From: Congeria kusceri
Taxonomy: Eukaryota; Mollusca; Bivalvia; Myida; Dreissenidae
DNA: 64,000 nucleotides
Assembly (NCBI GenBank): GCA_027627225.1
Contig: JAPFQT010000083.1
Location: forward strand, 558,001 to 622,000
Direction: 5' to 3'
A program made the translations under genes and the position numbers. How positions within the stretch are numbered: the stretch's first letter is position 1; each line of letters starts with the position of its first letter. Of the stretch, positions 34,945-46,332 are shown one piece after another. The notes under the pieces are model-generated. The model saw only the letters and a program-made list of their open reading frames with translations. It was not told where the DNA came from and ran no database searches.

Positions 34945-34967
34945 CAGATAAGTTATAACAATACACT

Positions 34968-35958
34968 ATGAGGCTTATTTTTAACATCTGGCGTGTTACG
35001 TATTCGGTTTTATGCCGGTATTATTTCCTATTTACTTAAGCCTCATTAAGTGGTAGTTATAACGTGACAAATAATAGATAAATAAATGTGCTAGTTTATT
35101 TGTTCCATTTATACGTTGTTTGTTGTTAAGACTTTCTCCACTATTTTATTTCGGCATAGATCCGTAAACACTTATACCATATGCGACGCATTTTATAGTT
35201 ACTAACTATGCCGGTCTTGCTATTTTATTTCTGCACCAATAGGCCGTAATTCATCATTTTACTGTTATGTTATGCGTGATTTAGTTAACGAGACTCACGC
35301 CATTTTTCTATTTTATGTAGGCATGGTTTAGTTTACAGCCCCATGCCATTGTTATGCGTGATTTAGTTAAGAGACTCACGCCATTTTTCTATTTTATGTA
35401 GGCATGGTTTAGTTTACAGCCCCATGCCATTGTTATGCGTGATTTAGTTAAAGGACTCACGCCATTTTTTCCTACTTCGGTAAGGCATGATCTCTAATGG
35501 CAGCCTTTTTACCAAGGTTTTTTGCGTGATTTAGTTAATAGTCTCACGCCATTTTTATTATTTTTCTTTTGGATGATTTGATGGTCATCTTCATGCCAGT
35601 ATTACGTGATTTAGTTAACAGACTCACGCCGCTTAATTAAACAAAACAAAACAAAAATAATAATCATAATAAATAAATAATAATCTTGGCCTGATTTTGT
35701 GTCGGCGTTATGTTATATGTTACGCCAGTTTTAATTGCGAAATTCTGGTCACTTTTATTTCAGTAAAGCATGCTTGGGTTAACGACCTCATGCCATGCAT
35801 CTTACGTATTATAGTTCGGATCAGCTCACCTTGGTGTCTATTTATTTCAGTCACAGGTTCATTGCCGGTCTTGAGCTATTATGTAATTTGTATTATTTTA
35901 CATTGATACTTAGGCATGCTGACCATACAAGTTCCATGCCAATTTATTTTTTCTAATC
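34968..35958. repeat. Hairpin array, copy 2
   Basis: Same array as 31480-32470. One difference was noticed: 31971 is G in copy 1 and 35459 is A here. The A restores the pair in the TCACGC arm. Confidence 0.75.
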
Positions 35959-36069
35959 ACTTACTTAAGTGTGGGTATTATTGTTTTTTTTGTGTTTTTT
36001 TTTGTTTTTTTTTCCAGCTATTTATGTATTAATTTTGGCTTAGATTCTTCATATATACATGTTTTTCAG

Positions 36070-37101
36070 ATGAAACGCACAACGAAAAGGACCAAGCGGT
36101 CGGCTACCAACCAATCTTGCGATTGCTGCCAGGCTCAATCCACCCTGCAGAAATCCCGCTCCTCCAGAGACGGCCCTTCTACACCTGAGGTCACTGGACC
36201 CACGCTGGATGCAGCCCAGTTTGTCGTAACCACTCACAGCAATGCTGCGGCTACCATTTCGATGACGGAACCAGTGCTATCTGCACCTCCGCTGGCACCG
36301 CTCCCTGATGCATTTCCAACTCGACCACATACTGTCCAGGCCTTTCCACAGCCAGTGCCTCCACTCTTTCTCGATGACTCCTCCTCCGATGACGAAGACA
36401 GCCCCCCAACATCCTTCCAGGGGCTTCTCAATCAACATGAGTTTAATTTGATGCCAGGTAACAACGTCCTGTTCCCGGAGCCCATCAGCACGCCGATTAT
36501 CGCCCAAATTAAGAAATCGGTTTGCACCGACATTTGGAAAGGAAAATACATCGATCTGTCATCTCTGCTTCCTTCTAACTCTTCTGCACAGCCACCTCAG
36601 TACACCCTTCAAATGGATAAGCACTCCAATATCTCTATTGCACCTTCTTCTCGCTCTTTCAAAATAACGTCTGTCGAAGCGTGGACCTCTGCCTTCATCC
36701 GCTTCACCTCTATCTACACATACAAGTACCCTGCAGAAACTCAACAGCTTTTGAAATACATGGAGATTGTTCGCGACTTAGCGAATCGCCGTCCTGGGCC
36801 TGCTTTCCTCCAATACGATTCGCAGTTTAGGATGCTTCGGTCTTCTGTCCCTCTGCCTTGGGACAGAATTCACACAGAATTTTGGTTAATGGCTTCAACC
36901 TCTGCAACTGGTCCCCAGTCTTTTCGTCCCCAACGCCCCTCAGTCAGACCTTTCTCTTCTCCCATCCGTTACAAACGCTTCTTGGACAACACCTGCTGGA
37001 ACTATAACACGCCCACCAACTGTCGGGCTCCCAACTGCTCCCACCCTCATGTCTGCGGTTTCTGTCGTGGGTCCCACACTGCCTTCACTTTCTGGCCATA
37101 A
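36070..37101 (+). CDS. Gag-like protein, element copy 2
   Basis: Same protein as 32582-33613. The only change noticed is a silent T-to-G at 36291 (32803 in copy 1) in a proline codon. Confidence 0.7.
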   Translation: MKRTTKRTKRSATNQSCDCCQAQSTLQKSRSSRDGPSTPEVTGPTLDAAQFVVTTHSNAAATISMTEPVLSAPPLAPLPDAFPTRPHTVQAFPQPVPPLFLDDSSSDDEDSPPTSFQGLLNQHEFNLMPGNNVLFPEPISTPIIAQIKKSVCTDIWKGKYIDLSSLLPSNSSAQPPQYTLQMDKHSNISIAPSSRSFKITSVEAWTSAFIRFTSIYTYKYPAETQQLLKYMEIVRDLANRRPGPAFLQYDSQFRMLRSSVPLPWDRIHTEFWLMASTSATGPQSFRPQRPSVRPFSSPIRYKRFLDNTCWNYNTPTNCRAPNCSHPHVCGFCRGSHTAFTFWP

Positions 37102-37359
37102 CTATAACTTTACGTGTTGTGATTTTGTATGTTTGTTTATGATACATTTATGTACATACATTGTTTTATATGCTGTGTTTTATATGTATGTACATTTTGC
37201 CAGTTTAGTGCATTTTTAGGTTGAAAATGCACACATTATATTTTATGGCATTTTTAATAAATGCCCTTGATCAATCTCAACACGGTTTTTGTTATTCCCT
37301 TCTTGCCATACTAGTTTCGTCCGGACTTAGTTGTCTCCCATAATGTGAACAATACATAA
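37090..37359 (+). repeat. B repeat of second unit
   Basis: Identical by eye to 33602-33871. It leads directly into the third A repeat. Confidence 0.75.
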
Positions 37360-37574
37360 AACCAAGTTTATGCACACATAAAGTTTTTTATGTCATTGTC
37401 AGATTGACATTGATTTTCGTTCCTAGTTGTATGTAACCTTGTATCTTTGATCCTTGGCCAATCAGATTAAACAAACTAGTCAGGTGATATGTTAAACCAA
37501 TCAGAACGTTTGGACATTCTTATCAATATTATTTTGGCGTGGGCAGTTGCCTCGCCTATTTTTCGCATAAAAAC
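37360..37574 (+). repeat. Third A repeat
   Basis: Matches A1 up to CGCATAAAAA, then diverges into an 83-bp spacer (37575-37657) unrelated to the internal region. Confidence 0.75.
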
Positions 37575-37657
37575 CACCTCCTCCCATACCTCCACCACTT
37601 TACTTTCATATATAAATCTTTACAGGACATGGCGGTTTATTTTCGCCCATTATGGCA

Positions 37658-37927
37658 TTCTGGCCATAACTATAACTTTACGTGTTGTGATTTTGTATGT
37701 TTGTTTATGATACATTTATGTACATACATTGTTTTATATGCTGTGTTTTATATGTATGTACATTTTGCCAGTTTAGTGCATTTTTAGGTTGAAAATGCAC
37801 ACATTATATTTTATGGCATTTTTAATAAATGCCCTTTATCAATCTCAACACGGTTTTTGTTATTCCCTTCTTGCCATACTAGTTTCGTCCGGACTTAGTT
37901 GTCTCCCATAATGTGAACAATACATAA
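37658..37927 (+). repeat. Terminal B repeat (B2)
   Basis: Matches B1 with one change noticed (CCCTTTATC for CCCTTGATC). It ends at ACATAA, after which the sequence is unrelated to the element, marking the right boundary. Confidence 0.75.
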
Positions 37928-38379
37928 AAAGCCAGTAAAATGAACAGGAAGATAACTTCCCCTGTAATTTCATTCAGTTCAGAATTATTGGTTATGGTTG
38001 ATTAAAAAAAAGGTTAAAATTTATCGAAGTTTACCTGTAAATTATAAACATGCTTGTGTTCTAATATGCTATTGTCACATATCAGTTTTCATCTTGTGGT
38101 TTAATATTTTAGTACCCTAGTTTAAAAAATATATATTTGGGGGGAATTTGAGAATTGTCTATTAATCTCATAAGTTTGCAGCCTTTACTAACATCGAACC
38201 CTCATCTAATTATGTTTGCATCATTTTTAACCCAACGTCATTTAAGATGAAACTGCATCCATATCTTGAATAATTAACAAATTGAACACATTTTTGGACA
38301 TGATGTCATGCATGCTTGAATACAATCTTGTCTTGGTTAGATAATTATATTTGAACAGTGGACAGTATGATTACTTTTT
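37928..38379. other. Intron 8, right part
   Basis: AT-rich with no gene seen. Confidence 0.45.
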
Positions 38380-39010
38380 ATGCCCCCACCATGATAATGG
38401 CGGAAGGGCATGTCATGTTACCCCTGTCTGTGTGTGTATGTGTTTGTGTGGGACATTTCATGTCCGGCTGATAACTTTGTTTTGCATTATGGGATTTGGA
38501 AATAAATTGGCGCAAATGATAATCATATCAAGTCTAAGTGTCGCGTGCAACAACCATGTCCCTCGCTTCAAGGTCAAGATCACAGTGTACACTGAAGTTT
38601 TTGCATATTCCTTATATGTATATAGTGAAAGTACATGTTTGTGTCCAATCCATAACTTTGTTGTGCATTATCGGATTTCGAAATAAATCGGCACAAATGA
38701 TCATCATATTGAGACGACATGTCAACATTAAGGTCACAGTGGACACTTGGAAATTGTTTGATATTCCTTATATGTATATAGTAAAATTACATGTTTGCGT
38801 CCGTACGATAAGTTTGTTGTGCATGAATTTGAAATAAATTGGCAAAAATTATCATCATATCAAGACGAGTGTCAAGGTCACAGTGGAGTGGACACTTTGA
38901 AGTTGCGCATTTTCCTTGTATTGCCAATAACTTTGTCGTGCAATATGGGAAATCAAAATAAATTAGCACAAATAATCGTGACTAGTAAATTTATGCTGTA
39001 TTAATGGTCA
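38380..39010. repeat. Hairpin-headed tandem-core repeat, ~150-bp period
   Basis: Starts with a hairpin (CCACCAT, apex GATA, ATGGCGG, inside outer ATGCCC/GGGCAT arms; 38380-38411). About four diverged units follow, marked by AAATAAATTGGCACAAATGAT and AAGGTCACAGTGGACAC near 38500, 38690, 38835 and 38960. ORFs across it are repeat artefacts. Confidence 0.7.
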
Positions 39011-39925
39011 ACATTATGTGTTGCACGCAACACTTGTTTTTTATGTCCAGTAAAATAAAATGGGAGCATCCGTGTCATTCAGACACATTTCTAGTCTAAT
39101 AAAAATCTGCTGCATCAGTCCACTGAATCCAGTACTAAAACAAGTGTTGTAAAGTCTACAAACAAGGCAAAATTTATATATGACATAATATTAGAACATT
39201 AAGTTTTACTTACAAATCTTAACATATTTAAGAAAGCCTATAAATTAAATTACATGCCAAATAATCTGCTATACAAAAATCTTGAAAAAAAAGTACTTGT
39301 AGCAACCAGCCAACCAGAATCATTTGTATAACGAAGATAAATATAACAGTTTGACTTTTCATTGTGCTGCTTTTACACATTTAGACATTGATTGCCCATC
39401 CTTCTGTCATTTTGTAATAGATTAAGAAAATTTTAACATGTTGGTCTTGCTTGCCACAACTCTTTGATACCTATTCTGTTGTTTCTTTTGGCCATTTCAT
39501 ATCCATGCATGTCAAAATGTCACTATCTTAATTTGGAGTAAGAAAATTCAAATGGGCATTTTCTCGGTTACCATTTACTCTAATTTACTTTTTTTTGTCT
39601 ATCAGTAACATAGCTAGCTACACTTTTGATGCTTATGACCATCCCCAATCCACCATAGTATCCAATCTCAGTTTGACCTTGACCTGATTTGGACATCAAG
39701 TAATGGCTGACCAGCACCATATTGTAGCCACCACCTGCAGACATTTGTGTTTATTTTTTGTTAATATTATGAATGGTTTTGTTTTGGGCTTTCATTTTAT
39801 CCTTTTTAAGTTACTAGTAAATTTATAGAGTTTTATCAGGTATCATACAAATTCAGAAAACATTAATAATGAGTTGTTTCGTATCACATAACTTCATCAA
39901 TGTTTGTTGTTATTTTTTGCTTCAG
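39011..39925. other. Intron 8, distal part
   Basis: AT-rich, no gene seen. It ends in the acceptor TTTTTTGCTTCAG before exon 9. Confidence 0.45.
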
Positions 39926-40542
39926 TGAATGCGACACTCTGAGTGAGGTGTCTGATAACTTGCTGTGGGACGATGACGAAGCGGAAACACGGGAATTAGA
40001 ACAAGGAGTGTTTGAGGGGGAGGATGGAATGTTTGAGGGCGAGGATGGAGTTAGTGAGGGGGAGGATGGAGTGTGTGAGGGGGAGGATGGAATGTTTCAG
40101 GCGGAGGATGGAGTGGGTGAGGGGGCGGATGGAGTGTGTGAGGAGGAGGAGGGAGAGGGGGAGGAGGGAGTGGGTGAGGGGGAAGAAGATGGAGTGGGTG
40201 AGGGGGAGGATGGGGTGTTTGAGGGGGAAGAAGATGGAGTGGGTGAAGGGGAGGATGGAGTGGGTGAAGGGGAGGATGTAGAGGGGGAAGAAGATGGAGT
40301 GGGTGAAGGGGAGGATGGAGTGGGTGAGGAGGATGGAGTGTTTGAAGGGGAGGATGAACAGGGTGAAGAGGATGGAGTGGGTGAAGGGCAGGATGGAGTG
40401 GGTAAGGGGGAGGATGGAGTGGGTGAGGAGGAGGGTGTTAATAAGTTCAGGGAGGAAGGAGTGATAGAGGAGGTAGAAAAAAACTATGAATCAATGGACG
40501 AAACAGGAGAAGACACAGTTTCTGTTGATCGGATTTTAGAAT
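39926..40542 (+). CDS. Large gene, exon 9: acidic Glu/Gly/Asp repeat
   Basis: The exon is 617 bp between TTCAG and GTAAGT. Exon 8 (ending TG) plus the first base T restores a Cys codon, then ECDTLSEVSDNLLW, followed by about 150 residues of tandem E-G-E-D-G-V type repeats encoded by a GAGGATGGAGTGGGTGAGGGG minisatellite, then a unique acidic tail. The frame stays open throughout the repeat, which favours real coding. An acidic low-complexity linker between folded domains is the likely role. A second frame through the repeat is also open (Arg/Met/Glu/Gly-rich) but is a shadow. Confidence 0.7.
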
Positions 40543-40947
40543 GTAAGTATTTAAAATAGAAACCTGATTAAATCAACATAATAGTGGAACCAATGTTTGA
40601 GAAACAAAAAAATGTGCCCCCACACAACAGAATTCTCTTTGTAATGTTATGATGTCCAACTATTTTCACAATACTTTTAAGAGGATTCATTTCAACTTTC
40701 ATTACAAAGATCAATGGTTTTTAGCCAAGTGCAATTCTAAAATGTTATAACTTTAGCTACAGCATTTATTGAATTATTCCCATTTGATAAAGACTTCTTA
40801 ACGGATTTACTACATATCAGTTCTACCTTTTTGTTTTTCATCTTAATTGTGCATGTTTGTTAAAAAATATAGATCAATTATTTCAGTCTACGAAAAAAAA
40901 TTCCTCTTATTATTTGGTAATAATATTTACAATTTATTAATGGACAG

Positions 40948-41063
40948 ATTGCAAGACAGTCTGGGAAAAGCGGCGGTGCCAAAACTATTTAATATGTTCA
41001 AGTTTTGGCACTAAAATTTGGACCAAAAATGTAAAAGATATGAAAACAAAAGTGACAGATGAG
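40948..41063 (+). CDS. Large gene, exon 10: linker entering the HECT region
   Basis: The exon is 116 bp between TGGACAG and GTGAGC. In phase with exon 9 it reads YCKTVWEKRRCQNY... and ends KVTDE. No domain is recognised alone, but it ends in phase 0 and exon 11 at 54970 begins in phase 0 with TALDYG, giving a continuous approach to the HECT start. Confidence 0.6.
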
Positions 41064-42420
41064 GTGAGCATATGCTTGATTTTATTCCATCATTACTTAA
41101 AAACTTTACACACACACACACAAAATATGAAGGCAACTACATGCATTAAAAGATACTTTTGTTTGTGCAAATATGCCAGTTGCTAATGTTGCTTATGAGA
41201 TGAATGAAGAACTCCAAATACAAATGGTTAAAAATGAATTTATGTATGCATTTAGCTATTTTACATGAAATAAAGATCATTATATTATATGTTATGTATA
41301 CATAACAGTTTAAGAAAAATGCTAAATAAAAAGTAAAATTCCAATGAACACTCTCTTGAAGGCTTTCTAAGATTCGTTTGCATTCCTAAGTTCAAAACTT
41401 AAGCTAGCAACCTCAGTCTCTAGAACAGAAAACATGCCAAAAATCTGTTTTCTTGAATCTTCTTAATAGGAACCCTGCTGATTTGTGTTTTTTATGCTTT
41501 ATATCCCTCTGTTGAATAGGTCCTAGACTGCTGTTTCATGGGTTTGATTAAGCAAGAACAGGTATTCAGTGTTATACATAAAATCTATTATATATCTTGC
41601 AGAGCTCGTCAATATTATGTTAAGTCTTTAATGTAATGCATTATGTGCTTATATGTAATGTGTTTGCTTTTAATATTTAAATGCTTTAGATATTCACAAG
41701 TGAAACAACCTTTGTTATACATTTAGCTATTTTTAATTTATTCGTTTTAGTTTGAACTTAAAAAAAACGGTATTGTATGTCTTATGATTCTGCGATATGA
41801 TTTGCAGCATATTACTAGCATTGTCAGTGATAGCCCTTTTTCTGTGCAGTTGTTAAAATTAATATTTCAGAAAAGTAATTGTAAAAGTAAATATATATTC
41901 ACTTCAACAGTATGCGATTTAATATTATAATTGAATTCTATAATGAAAACTTAATATAATTATCATTTAATGCGTCGATATGTAGAAAAAGTACTAGTAG
42001 AATGTTACTTTAACTTTTTCCGAGCTAGTTGACCACCCCTATAGTTTTCAGCAAAAATCGTTGGGAGTTTAAAATCGTTCGGTATCTAATATATCCGATT
42101 CGAGTCGACAAGACGCTTTTTATACCGATAGCGTGTAGAGTAATTACCCCTGTAAAGCGCCTGATCGATACGGATCGCTTGAATAACGCAGTTAGCTCCC
42201 TTTTACCTAAATGTTTACTATTCGGGTTTCGCGAGTCATCAACAAAAAAATAGGTAATTTTGTAAAAAAAAAAAACTAGGGTCGGCGGGTTCCACTAGGT
42301 AGGGTCGGGTGGCCTGAAACACAGGATTTTTTTTTTTAGGCCTAACTGGGAAAACATGAGTGAATGTGAAAGAAAATTGTGTAGTAAAATAAGTAACTTT
42401 TACTGAGGACTGCATTTACT
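41064..42420. other. Intron 10, first part
   Basis: AT-rich, no gene seen. A CA microsatellite lies at 41110. A TAGGGTCGGC-containing segment near 42277-42345 matches the MITE at 27953-28309 in phrase content. Confidence 0.45.
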
Positions 42421-44003
42421 AATAGGGTTTGCTGACACATGTGAAACCAAATTGAAAAAATTTGAACTAAATTATTGTAATGGCAAAGATATTGGCTCGG
42501 GTGTAAAACCAGAACTGAAACGATTCCATAAAAATGAGAGTGGCACATTGCGCCTGTTGAGAACATCCTCCAAATGTTTTGCTCCAGGACAGGATGAAAA
42601 AAATGGAGTTAGCATGCAGTGGATTACATACCTCACGACAAAGAATGAAAAAAACCACATAGTTCGATTCAAACACAACAGGTTCAATCTTGTATTTAGC
42701 TTGGCTTGAGCAGTGTATTTTCACAGACAAGCCATATCAGATTTTCTGGACAATGTACATGGACAAAGTAATACACTTTTGAAAGCTGTCTCACTAGATA
42801 TCAAGGAGCCACTGTTATTAGCAGGACTAAAGGCCTTTGCTGTAATTTCAAAGCTTATTACTGGACCTTTGTGGACTGTTCTTGAAGCCCCTGGACACAT
42901 TCTTGAAATGCACATATACTATAAACAAGTGATAGACTTTCTCTTGAAAGGGGCTCAAGATATTAATTTAATTGGCCGGTTCATTCGAGGGGAAGCTAGT
43001 TCATTTAACACTGCGATTGGAGAAGATGTGGAATCAAGAGTTCTATTTGAAGACAATCACGAGTTGGAAGAAATGCTTCATCCAATGTTGCACGCGCTGT
43101 TTCTGTGCATGTCTGAACTTTTGAACCGCATGGTTGCTGATCACCTACCTGGTGGAACCTTCCATGACCCAAGTGAACAACTCATTTCAGATACCAAATC
43201 TGCAATGAAACACAATAAACTCCCAGAGTTTGTGTTGGGCCAGCTGGACCAACTACTTAGATACCGACCAAATGCGACTTTACTAACAAATGAATCGTAC
43301 TTGTTATATTCTCATAACAAAACTAGGGAGTGGCTTGCTGAGCTTGAGGATGAAGAAAAAGGTTGATAAACAGTGCCAGATCAGAGAGTAAAGAAATCCG
43401 AAAACTTTTTCAATTAAGACTGAAGGTCATTGAAGAAAAGAGACTTGAAATCCAGAATGAAAGAAGAAGAAAACTGGAAGAAACTGAAAAGAGGTGTCTA
43501 CAGGAGTTGGAGAAATATACGAACGCGGTGTTTTTATGGTCTCTGGCAGAGTCAGGAGCAAATTGAGGAAGCACTGCAGAGATTAAAGACGGACAGTGAT
43601 AGACGAGAAGCTCTCAAGTCGCAGTTGAGATTCAGGAAAGGTGTTCTGAAACAGAAACATCGAGATAACAAAGTTTTCAACTTTACACAAAGATCAGCTA
43701 ATGGCAAGTACACACCGTTATCTGTTGATGAACTTAAAAAAATGTGCTGACACTTATAAAAGATTGTTTGCTGGAGACAACTCAGGAGAAGCAGAATGAA
43801 GGTGTTCATTGCTGGTCGGAAAACGCATCAAGCATAGATTTAGTGATGGAAATGAATATAAAGGTTTAGTAATATCCGTTGTCCCAGGATTCGGAGATTG
43901 GTACAACGTCAAGTATGAGCAGGACGAAGCAATATACATGTATGCCTATAACTTAGTTGAAGATTATCGAAATGGAGATTTGCAGCTGTTGATTGGACAA
44001 TAA
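42421..44003 (+). pseudogene. Broken intronless gene of unrecognised family in intron 10
   Basis: Adjacent frames read as one protein: about 42430-42706 (GSGVKPELKRFHKNESGTLR), an in-frame TGA at 42707, 42713-43364 (helical, HNRFN just before the stop, PLLLAGLKAFAVISKLITGP after it), a shift, 43366-43530 (coiled-coil KRLEIQNERRRKLEETEK), a shift, about 43535-43750 (GLWQSQEQIEEALQRLKT, then ALKSQLRFRKGVLKQ), more shifts, and 43809-44003 (GKRIKHRFSDGNEYKGLVIS, with YNVKYEQD), a small beta-barrel, Tudor-like tail. One stop and at least three frameshifts make it a pseudogene. It has no introns over 1.6 kb, unlike its host gene, so it is a separate insertion, perhaps a retrocopy or part of a mobile element. 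I do not recognise its function. Confidence 0.7.
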
Positions 44004-44282
44004 GCACATGGACATATGAATGCTCGTTATAATGTGTTGTTTATTTTTCTAAAGATTTTATTACAGATTTATGCAAATGCTTTGCCTGGGGTTGCAGTAC
44101 ATTTGCCATTATTGTCACGTAAGACCTCACCCACGCCCCAGTTGACATTCCCATTTCATGTTTCTTCACCTCTGTTCAAATGTTTAGAATTTTCTTGATG
44201 TTTCAGGCATGCTGTTCGACGTTCTATTAAGTAGCTGGTAGTTCAACATATTTTATTTTATGATGACCATTACATTACTTAT

Positions 44283-44422
44283 AGTGATCGAAATTAGCAC
44301 AAGTACATAAGACATTTAACTGGTTTTATATTTCCAGTTTATATCTTCAGGCTTAGACCCCCTTTCTTTCAATAATATAAGAATTTCAGATTTGCTTCGC
44401 GAAATGGCTAATTTCGATCACT
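44283..44422. mobile_element. Short MITE (140 bp)
   Basis: 16-bp perfect inverted repeats AGTGATCGAAATTAGC at both ends (44283-44298, 44407-44422). No target duplication was found. Confidence 0.55.
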
Positions 44423-45625
44423 GCATGATTTTTTTAGAAGACTTAAAAAAACAGCAACATTGAAACTGTTAGAGCGTGTAGAAAACATGTTCTGTTAAAT
44501 GTTCTTTTCTGTTCTTAATATTTGCATTCAGTGTTATTTGCATTCAGTGTACTATTATTTTTCAGCATCTTTGGATATAATTTCCTCTCACTAAGTAAAC
44601 AATACCTAATTAATTTATCTGCTTTAGTCTACAATTATTTATTAAATCCAGGAAGTTGTCGAAACCTATTGAGCTGTTACATACATTCGCATATTTTGTG
44701 TTGATACAGGAATTATTATATATGTATATGCTTATACTGTATAAGTGTGTGTTTAACAATACTAACAAATAGGGTTTTGTACTCATTGTGTTTCTGTTTC
44801 ATTTGACAAAAGAAATAATTTAATATTAAAAATAACAATGGATTGTCTATTTTTCAGTTTTTTCTGGTGCTGCCATCCTTTGGTTGACGGACGAATCAGA
44901 ATACTGGCGGTGCAGAATCAGATGACTGGCGGCACATTCAATGGTAAGTGTTATGTCCAGTGATGAAATTTATCCACGCGTTCATAAATAAAATTGTTAA
45001 GAAAAATAATATGATTTTGAAAGTTCTCTTCTCTTAAATACAAGGTTGTGTCTCCTTTGTATTGGGTGGGTGGGGCAGTTTTACATGTTCTGGAGGAATG
45101 TTTTCTTAAAAATACTAACCATATTAGTTTTTTTTTGTTCTCTTATATGCATGTTTTTGTTGTACATTATTACAAAAGTGATATTGATTCACATTCAAAT
45201 GAGCAAATCAACATTGTACGTCCAGACCATCCAATTGCAAGGTCATCTTCCATAGCTAAAATACATCAGTGGTTATATATTAAAAGTTTGGTGAAAGAAA
45301 CTGTGCTTAAATCATTATTTGAAGCAAATTACACACCCGGGTTGACTTTTTTGAAAAAACTGTAAAATGACAATTTTACAGAAGGAATTTTTCGTTTCCG
45401 CATTACCTAACAAGACTACAGATAGTTTAAGATAAACAAACCATCAGAAAGTGTCTAATTTAACTGGGTTTATTAAAATTTTCAAAATCAGTGGTTACTG
45501 CTACTGCAAAGTGTTGTCTAGCTGAACGTGCATTGAGAAGAGCAATAGTGAGCGTGGCAGTTTTCAAGACCATGACAAATGGATTTGGATGCAAATCACA
45601 CTGACCAGTGAACATATGCAATAAC
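44423..45625. other. Intron 10, part before the MULE
   Basis: AT-rich. Exon-like stretches at 44861-44942 (between TTTTTCAG and GTAAGT) and about 45179-45365 are open in one frame each, but they do not join in phase with exon 10 or each other and show no domain, so they are not called as exons. The last 9 bases, TGCAATAAC (45617-45625), are the left target duplication of the MULE. Confidence 0.45.
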
Positions 45626-45712
45626 GGGTGATGGAGGTTTCGTCACACTACAGTTTCGTCATACTTATTTTGTGTACGGGGGGAGTGGAGGTTTCGTCAC
45701 ACTGATATATAG
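45626..45712 (+). repeat. Left TIR of the MULE
   Basis: Pairs with 49221-49309. It contains two copies of the subrepeat GGAGGTTTCGTCACACT (from about 45633 and 45683). Confidence 0.85.
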
Positions 45713-46332
45713 TAGTGTATTATACATGGTATTGACATTGAATAAGATTTTGTGTTATGTGAATAAATATATTGAAATATATTGTAGTTTTTGTGTTATT
45801 TTTTGAGTGTGATTGAATAGAGTATCATAACAAAATATGGTTTTAATGGTCAATATAATTAAAATGAATTATGTATGCTTGACATGTACATGTTTTATTA
45901 TTTATATTAATTATATGTGACTTTGTAAAGCATGGAAATAAATAATATTATAAAAAAAATACTAAAATTATAAATGTTGTTGATTTTTCTTATGCTCATA
46001 AATATACATAAAATAAAATATTAACCGCATTCCAATGATTAACTTGATAGTACAAACACATTAATTAGCGCCTTGCAAACAATCAATTAGCGACACGCGC
46101 CTTTAATTGTCAATTAATAAATAACTTATTAGTACAAACACAGTAATTAGCGCCTTGCAAACAATCAATTAGCGACACGCGCCTTTAATTGTCAATTAAT
46201 AAACAACTCAATTATCTTTAATTGGCAGCGTGGATTATACAAACTGTGTATATAAACAGATAGAGTAAATATTGTCAATTGAACAAGAAGTATTTAATAG
46301 GTGAGTTGTTCATTGCAACCACAAATCCAATC

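Larger units (their letters stand above)
30384..37927 (+). mobile_element. Tandem DIRS/Ngaro-like element array, pol-less (A-int-B-A-int-B-A-x-B)
   Basis: Two ~3.49-kb units lie head to tail with an exact 3488-bp period and only two base differences noticed between them. The end repeats are A (~214 bp: 30384, 33872, 37360) and B (270 bp: 33602, 37090, 37658). The last A and B are separated by only 83 bp. A1-internal-B1-A2-B2 is the split direct repeat plan of Ngaro-type tyrosine-recombinase retrotransposons, here with one extra internal-B-A unit. Each unit carries an SGNH-hydrolase-like ORF and a Gag-like ORF, but no reverse transcriptase, RNase H or recombinase, so it is non-autonomous. It sits in intron 8 of the large gene. 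No target duplication is visible, as expected for recombinase integration. Confidence 0.75.

Noticed and set aside
42452..43366. TGA at 42707 as a selenocysteine or readthrough codon
   Set aside because: Several frameshifts follow in the same gene, so simple decay explains it better.
44861..45365. Two further exons of the large gene
   Set aside because: Although bounded by splice-like sites, they do not fit the phase of exon 10 or exon 11, while exon 10 joins 54970 directly in phase.
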